The notes under the pieces were generated by a model. It saw only the letters and a program-made list of their open reading frames with translations, did not search any database and had not been told where the DNA came from. The translations under genes were made by a program, and so were the position numbers. A stretch of 64,000 nucleotides of DNA from Spirosoma sp. 48-14 (GTDB lineage Bacteria > Bacteroidota > Bacteroidia > Cytophagales > Spirosomataceae), in NCBI RefSeq assembly GCF_001898575.1, contig NZ_MKUD01000037.1, positions 1 through 64,000 of the forward strand. Reading direction: 5' to 3'. Positions 15,700 to 25,016 of this stretch are shown here, one piece after another. How positions within the stretch are numbered: position 1 is the first letter of the stretch; each line of letters opens with the position of its first letter.

Positions 15700-17508
15700 A
15701 TGAAAAAAACGCTCCTGGTTTACCTGATTATTTTCAGTTTTAACAAGCTTGCGACCTTGGCCCAGACACCAACAGAATACACCTGGTGGAATCCGACGCA
15801 GAGCGATCTACCCGTGATAGAAGGCCAGGGTTGGTCGGGTACGACCTTGCAAAATGCGTATGACCGACTACCTGCTCTGGCCGAACAACGCGTGCGTAAG
15901 GAAGTCTGGAGTCTCTCGCACGATGGCGCCGGTTTGATGATTCGGTTTCGGGCCAGTACCGATCAGGTTGTGATTCGCTACACCGTCGGACGTAAGCAAA
16001 CGGCACTGCCCCATATGCCAGCTACCGGGGTCAGTGGGGTCGATCTATATGCCGTAAATAGTGATGGCGATTATCTGTGGTGTGCCGGAAAATATACCTT
16101 TGGCGATACCATCCAGTACCGATTTACCAATCTTGAACCCAACGACCCATATCATAAGAAAGGCCGGGAATATCGGCTGTACTTGCCGCTTTACAACTCC
16201 GTCAAATGGTTAGAGGTGGGCGTACCTAAAGGCGTTACGCTTACGCCACTGGCAGTTCGGCCTGATAAACCGATTGTCATCTACGGAACGTCCATTGCTC
16301 AGGGGGCCTGTGCTTCCCGGCCCGGTATGGCGTGGACGTCGATTTTGGGTCGAAAGCTGGACCGTCCTGTTATTAATCTAGGGTTTTCGGGCAATGGTCG
16401 GCTGGAAAAAGAAGTGGTTGATTTTCTACCGGAGATCGACGCGAAACTATATGCGCTGGACTGTCTGCCTAACCTCATTGCTACAGTCGGTATCAAACCA
16501 GATACCATCAAAGCCCGAATTATTCAATCGGTAAAAACGCTACGGCAGCGACGCCCTTCAACGCCTATTTTGCTGGTCGAACACGCGGGTTATACGGAAG
16601 GAGGCATCAATCCAACCCGAAAGCAACTCTACACCGAAGTCAATGAATTGATGCAGCAAGCCTATACCCAACTCACGAACGAAGGCACCGAACAGCTTTA
16701 TCTGCTTTCGAAATCAGCCATTAATCTGGACATCGACGCGATGGTGGACGGTACGCATCCGACCGATCTGGGTATGCAGCAATACGCTGATGCCTACGAA
16801 CGGATTATCCGACCGATTTTGAATGAGCCAATTGGTCAATCGTCAACGACGAAGCCACGCATACAATACCGTGACGCGAATAAATACGATTGGGAAACCC
16901 GCCACCGGGCCATTATGAACCGTCTGCAAAGTAATCCGCCCCGCATCGTTTACTTCGGTAACTCAATCACTCATTTCTGGGGTGGCGAACCCGCTGATGT
17001 GGCGTCGGCTGGTGCGGATAGCTGGAACAACGTCATGGTTCCGTTAGGGGTTCAGAACCTGGGGTATGGCTGGGACCGTATCGAAAATGTATTATGGCGG
17101 GTTTATCACGGTGAACTCGACGGATATAGCCCGAATCAGATCGTCGTCATGATTGGCACCAACAACCTGCAACTCAACTCCGATACTGAGATTAGTGAGG
17201 GGCTGAGCTTCCTAATCCGCGCCATGCAGACCCGACAGCCTAAAGCGGAGATTTTACTGGTTGGCATTTTACCCCGTCGGCAACTGGAATCGCGCATTGC
17301 CACGCTCAATCAGCAACTGAATCAGGTTGCCAATAAACTAAATGTTCGGTTTATCCAGCCGGGCACCGTCTTTCTAAAACCCGACGGCACCATCGACGAG
17401 ACCTTGTTCGGCGACGGCTTACACCCCAACGCCGAAGGTTATCGGCAGTTTGTGGCCAAACTCCAACCGTATCTGAAAAAGACAGAAACTACTAAGGTGA
17501 AGAAGTAA
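15700..17508 (+). CDS. Secreted tandem SGNH/GDSL esterase
   Basis: This exported protein of 602 residues holds two SGNH-hydrolase domains. Signal peptide 1-20. Domain 1 starts with a beta-rich N-terminal piece bearing the GVDLY motif, then YGTSIAQGACASRPG (Ser near 194) and DGTHPTDLG (Asp/His near 352). Domain 2 has FGNSITHFWGG (Ser near 423), the MIGTNN block and DGLHPNAEGY (near 571). The family removes acyl groups from sugars or lipids. Fusion of both types in one chain suggests deacylation of a decorated polysaccharide; that is inference. It is a single gene. Confidence 0.85.
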   Translation: MKKTLLVYLIIFSFNKLATLAQTPTEYTWWNPTQSDLPVIEGQGWSGTTLQNAYDRLPALAEQRVRKEVWSLSHDGAGLMIRFRASTDQVVIRYTVGRKQTALPHMPATGVSGVDLYAVNSDGDYLWCAGKYTFGDTIQYRFTNLEPNDPYHKKGREYRLYLPLYNSVKWLEVGVPKGVTLTPLAVRPDKPIVIYGTSIAQGACASRPGMAWTSILGRKLDRPVINLGFSGNGRLEKEVVDFLPEIDAKLYALDCLPNLIATVGIKPDTIKARIIQSVKTLRQRRPSTPILLVEHAGYTEGGINPTRKQLYTEVNELMQQAYTQLTNEGTEQLYLLSKSAINLDIDAMVDGTHPTDLGMQQYADAYERIIRPILNEPIGQSSTTKPRIQYRDANKYDWETRHRAIMNRLQSNPPRIVYFGNSITHFWGGEPADVASAGADSWNNVMVPLGVQNLGYGWDRIENVLWRVYHGELDGYSPNQIVVMIGTNNLQLNSDTEISEGLSFLIRAMQTRQPKAEILLVGILPRRQLESRIATLNQQLNQVANKLNVRFIQPGTVFLKPDGTIDETLFGDGLHPNAEGYRQFVAKLQPYLKKTETTKVKK

Positions 17509-17553
17509 CTAATAGATTTTTTGATATCAGATACTTCCACTTGAAAAGCGAGA

Positions 17554-17570
17554 TTTCTCAAACCGAGTCA
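17554..17570 (+). repeat. Partial copy of the TTTCTCAAA-CCGAGTCA repeat
   Basis: TTTCTCAAACCGAGTCA matches 36323-36339 with one base missing. It appears to be a truncated relic of the hairpin cassette found after eboE. Confidence 0.45.
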
Positions 17571-17617
17571 ATGATCGCACTCAATTTTAAGAGACGTAAC
17601 GGCAAACCATGCTCACG

Positions 17618-17641
17618 GTGTCGGTTATTAGTAACCGACAC
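17618..17641 (+). terminator. Hairpin between convergent genes
   Basis: GTGTCGGTTA and TAACCGACAC form a perfect 10-bp stem with the loop TTAG. There is no long T run. It lies in the 198-base gap between the SGNH esterase and the convergent YD-repeat gene and may terminate both. Confidence 0.5.
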
Positions 17642-17706
17642 CAGTGCAACAACACAACTTTGTCACTCGTTCACAAACAATCTTGGATAAGCAGTGTAGT
17701 TAATGG

Positions 17707-18558
17707 TCATGAATCCGTCTTTTTAAAATAGTACCGGACTCGTTTGATTAAGGCCGTCCCGTTCCAAGTCGTCTCCTCAATAAGGTTACCATCAGAATCG
17801 TAAGTCAACCTTTCTCTTCTATTAGAAGCCGTTGCGTCAAATTTCCCACCAGAAAATGATTGATTTTCTTGGTAAAAGGCAGTCTCGACTAGTTGCTGTT
17901 TAGCATTGTATTGCTGGGTATAATAGAGTTTCTTCTCGTTATTAACCAGATTATATGTAGCTATTAAATTTCCGTTGGCATCATACTCATACTGATAAAC
18001 ACTACCCAGATCTCCATATGGTGAATACATTTCAAATCTAACAGGAAGCCCAGTTTTATTGTAAGAAAAGGCAGCACTCATATAAGGCTTATCGTTCATA
18101 CTCATTATCTGGGTAAATACTTTTATTCGTTGCCCTTTCGAGTTATAAACGGACTTTTGATGGTTTAGTACTTTTCCAGTTGGATCTAATTGTTTATATT
18201 CTGTTCGATGCCCATCCTTATCATGATCATAAACAAATATCTGCATCAAATTACCAGCACCATCGTAACCAGCTTCTTTAGTCATTAACCCTCTCTCATC
18301 ATAAGCAATCATACCCTTGTACTGAAGTCTGCCAGCGTCATATGATTGTCTTCGGATCAAATTACCTGTACTATCATAAAAGTTATGCTCAACCAAGCTA
18401 CTATCCCTCTCAGAGCGGCCAAACTCGTAGGTTAATATCTGCCTGATATGGTTCTTTTGGCGCGTAAGCCGTTCTAATTCATATTTTTTCTCTTCATCCT
18501 GAGCAAGGAGAGAGAAACTTATTAGTGATAGAAATAGAATAGAAAATTTGGTAAACAT
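17707..18558 (-). CDS. Secreted YD-repeat (RHS-like) protein
   Basis: The product has 283 residues with a signal peptide (MFTKFSILFLSLISFSLLAQ), which sets the start at 18558. After it come about eight short repeats of the YD/RHS type: FYDSTGNLIRR, AYDERGLMTKE, GYDGAGNLM, EYDANGNLIATY and TYDSDGNLIEE. There is no RHS core domain or toxin domain, so this is a small periplasmic or surface repeat protein rather than a polymorphic toxin. It is clearly more AT-rich than neighbouring genes, which hints at acquisition. Confidence 0.75.
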   Translation of the reverse strand: MFTKFSILFLSLISFSLLAQDEEKKYELERLTRQKNHIRQILTYEFGRSERDSSLVEHNFYDSTGNLIRRQSYDAGRLQYKGMIAYDERGLMTKEAGYDGAGNLMQIFVYDHDKDGHRTEYKQLDPTGKVLNHQKSVYNSKGQRIKVFTQIMSMNDKPYMSAAFSYNKTGLPVRFEMYSPYGDLGSVYQYEYDANGNLIATYNLVNNEKKLYYTQQYNAKQQLVETAFYQENQSFSGGKFDATASNRRERLTYDSDGNLIEETTWNGTALIKRVRYYFKKTDS

Positions 18559-18680
18559 AGGAATTAGTAATTTATATGTATAGAAAATTGTTCTTCCTAA
18601 AAACTTAATATTATATATTTTTCCACTATTTATATATTTATTTACAATCATCATGAGGTTTAATTCCTAATTCATACCCT

Positions 18681-21356
18681 TTATATTAGTACCAATACAA
18701 TCAGCGGCTGGTTGGTCTGAATCTTATGTCGGGCTGAAAAACGTAGAGCAAGCGTTTTACCCGTTTGGCTTAACTGCACTGCAATCGTCTGTCCGCCCAG
18801 TGTTACCGTTACTTTTTTAACGGGTTTCGCATCGCTTTTTTCGACGGTTAACTGCTCCAATGCCAACGAGCCGTACGCTACCTCAAGACGATATTCATAA
18901 CGTTTACCCTGCTTTTGCTGAGTATATGTCCCCCATCCTTCGGCAGCCGTAAACGGAGCCATAAACATGTCGGCACCCCATTTCGGTGCAAAAGCCAGTT
19001 CGCCTTTAGGACCGTGATACGTATAGCCGCAGGCTGTAATAAATGCTCCATAACTCGCCATCGCCCGTGCGTAATGATCGCTGCACTCCACTTCGTTGAA
19101 CGGGTTCCGTTTGGCAGCATGGTAACGGTCATGAATAGTGCGGATGAGGGCTAGCCCTTCATCGGTCATGCCTTCGGCTAACATATGCCCGGCCACCTGA
19201 TGCTCAAAACCGCTCATGCACTCATGGAAATAGGTTACCTGCCACGCATCTTCCACTCCGTAGGGTAAGGGCACCTGAGCCGGGTTGGTATTCATGAGCA
19301 TACCGCCTTCGCCCGGCAAGGCATAAGGCCGCCCACCGTGATGGTCTTTCAGGTAAGGGCCTACATCGGTTGTGAAGTTGTATTTCCAGAGTGCCCGCAA
19401 CGCCGACAGGGTTTTCTGCTGATCAATGATGCGCCCCAACCCAACCTGAAACGCCCACGACTGACCGTACACCTGATCGATATGGCAAGTGTCGTATGAA
19501 CCCAGAACGGTTTTACCCAACTTCGGGTCAGGTTTATGGATGAAGTACTCACCATTAAATAGTTGCGATTCCATATTGGCCTTCCCCTTCTCGAAAAAGG
19601 CTTTGCAGACAGCCGCAAAATCGCGGTCGTTCATCTCTTCGGCCATGTGCTCGCCTGCTTTTACGGCTGCCAGACAAAGCCCAACCAGCCAGGCGATTTC
19701 GCCCGGCCACTTGGCATCCAGCGTATTTTCGAGCTGCGAATCAACCATACCGTTCCCAGTCCGGTCTTGTTTCAGGATGTATTCAATAGCCAACTTGGTT
19801 TTCGGCCAGTTCCGACGCAGGAATCCATTGTCGGCACTCATTTGATGCTCCCGGTACATTCCCAGAACTCGCCCGGCCTGCCCATCAATAGCGGGTTGCT
19901 GGTCGTATTCTGCCCGAAAACCGATATGCCCATCGTCGTGAAAGCCAACTCCCAGATCGACGCGCTCGCGTGTATCCCGTTCCAGAGCCGGAAACAGTCG
20001 CCCCATCGCCTGGGCATATTGCCAAACGTGCGTGCAAGTACCCGCGCAGGAGCCTACGCCCTCCCACGCATAAAACCGCCCCGACGAAAACCGATGACTG
20101 GTAGTGGTTGCCAGCGTCGATACATTCAGCAACGTGCGTTCTAAAAACCAATGGGGCAATGTGCTTTTCGTATACCAGGTCTGGCACCAGGTTTTGGTCT
20201 CACCCGATAGTTTGGCAAACTGTTGCTGAATATAGGTAGCCACTTCGGCCGCCGATTTGAACTGGTTGGCGTAATACCGCTTCGTCTCATTCTTAATTGA
20301 ATGAAACGACAGATTAGGGAAATACCAGCTCAGCACATAATGCAGCTCCGTCGTTTTACCAGCTGGAATTTGAGTTGTATTGCGCACGGACCCCAGCAAT
20401 AGTTCATCAAACCGTTTGCTAGCAGGCTGACTGTTTTCGCTGTTGAACAACGCATCATTCGCCAGAGTCGCCGATGTATTGACCACCGTAGCCGGATTGA
20501 GCGAAAGCAGGCAGAAGTTGCCATAATCGGGCTTGAAATAATAGGCATCGTCGGCCCAGTTTTTATTAAGAACTGTACTGAAAACACCGTTCGGAACAGC
20601 CTTATTCGACTTGGTATACTGATCGTCGCTGGCGGTGTAGATGGCGGCTTTGTTTTCCAGCCACCCCACTACCGACACCGTTACATCGGCCTGGCTTTTA
20701 TTGATGATGGTAAACGAATAAATAGTAGCGGGCAGACCCGAATTATCGGCATCCAGTGGAATAAATGGCGAGTATACCTGCGCTGAAACCTGAACCGGCA
20801 ACGTCGCATCCAGATACCGAATGGTTGCCATCGGGTAGGTTGCTTCAAATTCGATCTCGTCCCAATCGTCGGCCAGTAGTCGTTTCGTAACGCTCCTGCC
20901 GTTGTAGTCGATCTTAAACGCAAACCCCTGCTCTACCGGACGAACATCCTTAACAGGTTCTACATAATTGGAGCCATCGAACGGACGCAGAATAGCCTTG
21001 TTGTTCTGGATTTTTTCGTGCCAGGGAATGTCTTTGTAAATAACGCCGGTCTGGTTCTTATTGAAAATATCCCATAGCCAAAGTCGGCCATCGCCCCCCA
21101 GGTACACGCAACCACAGCCAATACCGCCCACCGGCATGCCTATGTATTGAAGTTCAGCTTTCGTTTTCCGATACGTCGTTGGCACTCCCCGCTCATATAA
21201 GGCTTTGATCCATTCAGGAGCAGGTTTTGTAATCCCCGGTTTATCGTCGGCCAGCCAAATGGGCTGATGAAGCGAGGAAAAATCGGTTAAAAATCCGGCA
21301 GCCATCAGGCTAGTGGATTGTATGAAATTGCGACGAGTAGTTGTATTGTCTGCCAT
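18681..21356 (-). CDS. GH116 family glycosidase, Tat-exported
   Basis: This 891-residue protein resembles the GH116 / non-lysosomal glucosylceramidase-like family. It has a Tat-like signal at the N-terminus (RRNFIQSTSLMAAG), an N-terminal beta domain with MPVGGIGCGCVYLGGDG, and a C-terminal (alpha/alpha)6 barrel. Likely catalytic residues are Glu near 432 in YAWEGVGSC and Asp near 620 in SYDTCHIDQ, matching the GH116 nucleophile and acid/base positions. It probably cleaves beta-linked glucosides or xylosides in the periplasm. The gene stands alone; the YD-repeat gene follows on the same strand after 122 bases. Confidence 0.82.
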   Translation of the reverse strand: MADNTTTRRNFIQSTSLMAAGFLTDFSSLHQPIWLADDKPGITKPAPEWIKALYERGVPTTYRKTKAELQYIGMPVGGIGCGCVYLGGDGRLWLWDIFNKNQTGVIYKDIPWHEKIQNNKAILRPFDGSNYVEPVKDVRPVEQGFAFKIDYNGRSVTKRLLADDWDEIEFEATYPMATIRYLDATLPVQVSAQVYSPFIPLDADNSGLPATIYSFTIINKSQADVTVSVVGWLENKAAIYTASDDQYTKSNKAVPNGVFSTVLNKNWADDAYYFKPDYGNFCLLSLNPATVVNTSATLANDALFNSENSQPASKRFDELLLGSVRNTTQIPAGKTTELHYVLSWYFPNLSFHSIKNETKRYYANQFKSAAEVATYIQQQFAKLSGETKTWCQTWYTKSTLPHWFLERTLLNVSTLATTTSHRFSSGRFYAWEGVGSCAGTCTHVWQYAQAMGRLFPALERDTRERVDLGVGFHDDGHIGFRAEYDQQPAIDGQAGRVLGMYREHQMSADNGFLRRNWPKTKLAIEYILKQDRTGNGMVDSQLENTLDAKWPGEIAWLVGLCLAAVKAGEHMAEEMNDRDFAAVCKAFFEKGKANMESQLFNGEYFIHKPDPKLGKTVLGSYDTCHIDQVYGQSWAFQVGLGRIIDQQKTLSALRALWKYNFTTDVGPYLKDHHGGRPYALPGEGGMLMNTNPAQVPLPYGVEDAWQVTYFHECMSGFEHQVAGHMLAEGMTDEGLALIRTIHDRYHAAKRNPFNEVECSDHYARAMASYGAFITACGYTYHGPKGELAFAPKWGADMFMAPFTAAEGWGTYTQQKQGKRYEYRLEVAYGSLALEQLTVEKSDAKPVKKVTVTLGGQTIAVQLSQTGKTLALRFSARHKIQTNQPLIVLVLI

Positions 21357-21480
21357 GACACATCAGGAGCCCTTCAATAGGTTCCGCACTAAAAACCAAT
21401 CGAATCACAACTATACTCGTTCCGATGCTGAACAGATGCGGGAACCAACACCGAATAGTGCTATCTGCGACGATCTGGGG

Positions 21481-22386
21481 TTATTTTTTGGCTTTTGGAT
21501 GAGCCTGATCGTAGGTTTTCTTGAGTTGCTCCAGGCTCGTATGCGTATAAATCTGAGTAGCTGCCAGACTACTGTGACCTAGCAAGTCTTTGATGGCGTT
21601 GAGATCGGCACCCCGATTGAGGAGGTGGGTAGCAAAGGAATGGCGCAATACGTGCGGACTTTTCTTTTCGAGCGTCGTTACCAACTCCAGATGTCGCTTC
21701 ACAATACGCTGAATCAGCACCGGATAAGCCGCCACACCTTTATCACTCACGATCAAAACTGTATTATCGGCCTGGCCTGAGAACTCCGTTTCTTTTACCT
21801 GATTATAGGCCTGAATCAGCTCAAAAAGAGGTTGCGTAAGGGGTACAATCCGGTGCTTGTTGCGCTTCCCCAAAACCAGAATCGTTTTTTCGTACAAGTT
21901 GACATCGACTGTTTTGAGTCCAATCAATTCACTCAGCCGGATTCCGGTGCCGTACAGAAGCTCAAGCACGAGTTTGTCGCGGATGCCCTCAAACGTATCA
22001 GGAAACTCGACCTCGCTGAGCAGCGTTTCCATCGGTTTTTCTTCGATGTACTGAGGCAGTTTTTTACTGGCTTTCAGCGCCTGAATTTTAGCCATCGGGT
22101 CCTGGTCAATCACTTTCCGACGAAGCAGGAAGCCATAAAAACTCCGAAGGGTAGCAATCTTCCGGTTCACCGACGATTTATCTAAGTCGGCCTCCACCAG
22201 ACTTACAATCCATGACCGTATGTGCCGAAAATCGGCGCGTTCCGGCTGATCGACATTACACTCAGTATGCAGAAATTCCGTAAACTGCTCCAGATCTTTT
22301 GCATACGCCGTCAGCGTATGATGGCTCAGCCGTTTTTCGTACCGAATATGCGTGAGGAAGTCCGAACCGGGATTCATGTGATTCAT
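21481..22386 (-). CDS. XerC/XerD-type tyrosine recombinase
   Basis: This 301-residue tyrosine recombinase has an N-terminal SAM-like core-binding domain (residues 5-90) and a C-terminal catalytic domain. The catalytic set is Arg in YGTGIRLSEL (near 148), Lys in GKRNKHRIVPL, His-x-x-Arg in HVLRHSFATHLL (near 245), His in LGHSSLAATQ and Tyr in IYTHT (near 278). Housekeeping Xer proteins resolve chromosome dimers at dif. In Bacteroidetes an xer gene sits next to rpsU, as here, which argues for a core gene rather than a phage integrase. The start may be Met4. Confidence 0.9.
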   Translation of the reverse strand: MNHMNPGSDFLTHIRYEKRLSHHTLTAYAKDLEQFTEFLHTECNVDQPERADFRHIRSWIVSLVEADLDKSSVNRKIATLRSFYGFLLRRKVIDQDPMAKIQALKASKKLPQYIEEKPMETLLSEVEFPDTFEGIRDKLVLELLYGTGIRLSELIGLKTVDVNLYEKTILVLGKRNKHRIVPLTQPLFELIQAYNQVKETEFSGQADNTVLIVSDKGVAAYPVLIQRIVKRHLELVTTLEKKSPHVLRHSFATHLLNRGADLNAIKDLLGHSSLAATQIYTHTSLEQLKKTYDQAHPKAKK

Positions 22387-22543
22387 GGATTAATCTGATT
22401 TTGCTTACACAAACATACCAACATTACTATTTAGAGGATTTTTAACGTCCTCTTTAGTTAATTGAGGAATTGACTACACCTATCACAAATCATAAACAAA
22501 ATCCTGAAAATCCATCAATCCGCTAAATCCCGGTCAAACAAAA

Positions 22544-22569
22544 AGCAGCAAACATCTCTGCTTGCTGCT
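22544..22569 (-). terminator. Rho-independent terminator of rpsU
   Basis: Read on the minus strand, AGCAGCAA and TTGCTGCT form an 8-bp stem with a 10-base loop, followed by a T-rich run (TTTTGTTTG). It sits after rpsU and before the xer gene. Confidence 0.75.
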
Positions 22570-22659
22570 CCTTCTGTGCTCTGGCTGGCGGTTTGAAACG
22601 GCTGACTGCGCATTCAGCGATTTAACCCCAACATGACCGATGTTTCGGAACAAAATGTC

Positions 22660-22857
22660 CTATTGCTCGGTATGGTTGCCGTACATTCTCTCTTTGTAGG
22701 CTGCCTTAATGATTTCGGTGCGACGCTTTACCGACGGTTTTTGGAAAGCCGTCCGCGACCGCAACTGCCGCAACACGCCCGTCTTCTCAAACTTCTTTTT
22801 GAAGCGTTTCAGGGCCTTGTCGATCGACTCGTTGTCTTTTACGTTAATGATAAGCAT
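22660..22857 (-). CDS. rpsU: 30S ribosomal protein bS21
   Basis: bS21 is a small basic protein of the 30S platform near the anti-Shine-Dalgarno region. The 65-residue product begins MLIINVKDNESIDKALKRFK and contains the KTGVLRQLRSRTAFQKPS and KRRTEIIKAAY segments of the Bacteroidetes form. It is followed by its own terminator and preceded by a promoter that overlaps the start of the divergent ppx-like gene. Confidence 0.95.
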   Translation of the reverse strand: MLIINVKDNESIDKALKRFKKKFEKTGVLRQLRSRTAFQKPSVKRRTEIIKAAYKERMYGNHTEQ

Positions 22858-22891
22858 TGTTAAATATTGTGTTTTAGCTAAAACCGGACGG

Positions 22892-22922
22892 CAAAGATAA
22901 TAGATTTGCGGACATGAAACAA
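22892..22922 (-). promoter_or_regulatory. rpsU promoter (-7 TATCTTTG and -33 TTG)
   Basis: On the minus strand TATCTTTG (22899 to 22892) is preceded by TTG (22922 to 22920) with a 20-base spacer, an excellent match to the Bacteroidetes promoter. The -33 part lies inside the first codons of the divergent phosphatase gene. Confidence 0.6.
22901..22908 (+). promoter_or_regulatory. -7 box of the Ppx/GppA gene, near-leaderless
   Basis: TAGATTTG fits TAnnTTTG and ends five bases before the ATG at 22914. If used, the transcript starts almost at the start codon. It is adjacent to the opposing rpsU -7 box. Confidence 0.4.
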
Positions 22923-23840
22923 GCCATTATTGACTTAGGAACCAATACTTTCCATCTATTGATTGCTGAAACGGTCGGCTCTACTCAACAAATCCTGTTT
23001 CGGGAAAGTTTGCCAGCCAAAATTGGTCAGGCAGGAATCAATCAGGGCATTATTACTGAAGAAGCTATTGGACGAGCGCTGGGTGTTCTGACTTATTTCC
23101 GGCAGGTCCTCAATCGATTCAGTATAACTCCTGACCAGGTTGTTGCGATTGGCACCAGTGCCATACGGGTAGCGCGCAATCAGCAGGAATTTATAGACCG
23201 GGTTCGGCAGGAAACGGGGATCTCTATTCGGGTGATTTCGGGCGATCAGGAAGCCGCTTATATCTATCAGGGCATACGGTCGGCTGGTGCGTTGAGCGAG
23301 TCGACCGGACTGGTTATTGATATCGGCGGGGGCAGCGTCGAATTCATTCTGGGCAATCAGTCAAGGATTTTCTGGAAACAAAGCTTCGAGATAGGTGGTC
23401 AGCGACTGCGCGAACGGTTCATGACCTCTGACCCAATCAGCCTTACCAGTATTCGTCGGCTGAACGATTACTTCCAGGATCAGCTCCTGCCACTGGCCAA
23501 CGCCATTCATCAATACCAGCCCAGTGTAATGATTGGCTCGTCGGGTTCGTTCGATACGCTGGTCGATATGTGGTTCATGCACGAACAGGGCCATCTGCCC
23601 AACCCCGATCAGGCCACCTTCGATTTACCCATACAGGAATTTTATCGGTCCTACGAATTACTCATTACGAAAAATAATGCAGAGCGCATGCAGCTACAGG
23701 GTATGATCGAGCTCCGGGTCGATATGATTGTCGTCGCCGTTTGCCTGATCGACTATGTCCTGAAAACCTACGGTATTACTCAGATCAAAACCTCAACCTA
23801 CTCGCTGAAAGAAGGCGTGTTGGCTTCGCTTAACGAGTAA
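22914..23840 (+). CDS. Ppx/GppA-family exopolyphosphatase
   Basis: This cytoplasmic phosphatase of the ASKHA fold acts on polyphosphate or pppGpp in known members. The 308-residue product has the phosphate-1 motif DLGTNTFHLLIAE at residues 7-19 and phosphate-2 motif VIDIGGGSVEFIL near 140. It is the short, single-catalytic-domain form without the C-terminal HD domain of E. coli Ppx. Sequence does not decide between polyphosphate and pppGpp. A heptad repeat array begins at its stop codon. Confidence 0.88.
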   Translation: MKQAIIDLGTNTFHLLIAETVGSTQQILFRESLPAKIGQAGINQGIITEEAIGRALGVLTYFRQVLNRFSITPDQVVAIGTSAIRVARNQQEFIDRVRQETGISIRVISGDQEAAYIYQGIRSAGALSESTGLVIDIGGGSVEFILGNQSRIFWKQSFEIGGQRLRERFMTSDPISLTSIRRLNDYFQDQLLPLANAIHQYQPSVMIGSSGSFDTLVDMWFMHEQGHLPNPDQATFDLPIQEFYRSYELLITKNNAERMQLQGMIELRVDMIVVAVCLIDYVLKTYGITQIKTSTYSLKEGVLASLNE

Positions 23841-23958
23841 TGTAGAATGCATAATGTAAAATGCACAATGCAAAATGGATGATGACGAATAGCAGGTAAG
23901 TTTTCAGGCAATTACGCTTTGTAACACATTATCCATTTTGCCTTATACATTATTCATT
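23839..23958. repeat. Heptad inverted-repeat array after the Ppx gene
   Basis: The left arm has seven 7-bp units in exact register (AATGTAG, AATGCAT, AATGTAA, AATGCAC, AATGCAA, AATGGAT, GATGACG), sharing two bases with the stop codon TAA. The right arm is ACACATT, ATCCATT, TTGCCTT, ATACATT, ATTCATT at 23924-23958, ending seven bases before the next ATG. Confidence 0.8.
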
Positions 23959-23965
23959 ATAGATA

Positions 23966-24958
23966 ATGAAAGCTGAAACAAACGACCGATCGTCGTACCG
24001 GAACCTGATCTTTACTGCGCTCCTTATTTTATTTGTCGGCCTGGCGTTTGCTTTTCCGGCGCCGTTTGTGAGCATCGGCGGGTTCCCGCTCAAGAAACTG
24101 ATTGTTCCTCTCCTGCAAATCATCATGCTGGGCATGGGCACCACCATGTCGATTAAAGATTTTGAGGGGGTTATTCAGCAACCCAAAGCCGTTTTCATCG
24201 GGGTTGTTTGCCACTTTATTATCATGCCCCTGCTGGGCTACACACTAGCCAATACCTTTAGCTTTCCTCCCGAAATTGCGGCCGGTGTTGTACTGATCGG
24301 CTGTTCGCCCAGTGGTTTAGCGTCGAATGTCATGTGCTTTATTGCCAAAGCGAATGTCCCCCTGTCTATCACGGTTACCACGATTTCGACCCTACTGGCT
24401 CCGTTTGTGATGCCTGCGCTGATGAAATTTCTGGCGGGCCAGTTTATTGAAATTTCATTCCTGAAAATGATGGTCGAAATTATGCAGATCGTCATCCTGC
24501 CTATCGTGGTTGGTCTGATTCTGAACCGGGTTTTCCATAAATCGTCGGTGATGCTAAACCGGGTTATGCCAATGCTGTCGATGGGGGGTATTATTCTGAT
24601 TGTAGCGATCATCGCAGCCGCTGGGCGCGACAGTCTGCTGACCGTAGGCTGGACACTGGCCTTATGTGTGCTGATCCACAATCTGTGTGGATTTATATTG
24701 GGCTACGGAACAGCCCGGCTTTTTGGCATGGACGAACAAAGCTGCCGGACGGTTGCCATTGAAGTGGGTCTGCAAAACGGTGGTTTGGCATCGGGTATTG
24801 CCGTACAAATGGGCAAAGTAGCTACAGTTGGGCTGGCCCCTGCCCTCTTCGGCCCCATCATGAACACAAATGGTTCACTGCTGGCAACCTACTGGAGTCA
24901 GCACCCCCCCAAAGACGTGCCCACCACTGAACCCGCTTCTGCCCGACAAGTTTCGTGA
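23966..24958 (+). CDS. Bile acid:sodium symporter (BASS) family transporter
   Basis: This inner-membrane protein of 330 residues has nine or ten TM segments. It shows BASS features: LLQIIMLGMGTTMSIKDF in the second segment, CHFIIMPLLGY, then the GCSPSGLASNVMCFIAKAN sodium-site region and the EVGLQNGGLASG signature near residue 270. Bacterial members import organic acids, including pantoate or 2-keto acids, rather than bile salts; the substrate here is unknown. No operon partner is evident. Confidence 0.87.
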   Translation: MKAETNDRSSYRNLIFTALLILFVGLAFAFPAPFVSIGGFPLKKLIVPLLQIIMLGMGTTMSIKDFEGVIQQPKAVFIGVVCHFIIMPLLGYTLANTFSFPPEIAAGVVLIGCSPSGLASNVMCFIAKANVPLSITVTTISTLLAPFVMPALMKFLAGQFIEISFLKMMVEIMQIVILPIVVGLILNRVFHKSSVMLNRVMPMLSMGGIILIVAIIAAAGRDSLLTVGWTLALCVLIHNLCGFILGYGTARLFGMDEQSCRTVAIEVGLQNGGLASGIAVQMGKVATVGLAPALFGPIMNTNGSLLATYWSQHPPKDVPTTEPASARQVS

Positions 24959-25016
24959 TTTACACTATATAACTCAGCTTCTAAGAGATTAAGACAGCTA
25001 CCCAATTAATGAAATA

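Noticed and set aside
17707-18558. RHS polymorphic toxin
   Set aside because: Only short YD repeats are present; no RHS core, no toxin domain and no immunity gene.
21481-22386. Phage or integrative-element integrase
   Set aside because: Size, motifs and linkage to rpsU fit a housekeeping Xer protein; no attachment site, phage or transfer genes are nearby.
23839-23958. CRISPR array
   Set aside because: Units are 7 bp without spacers and occur in two inverted arms; no cas genes.
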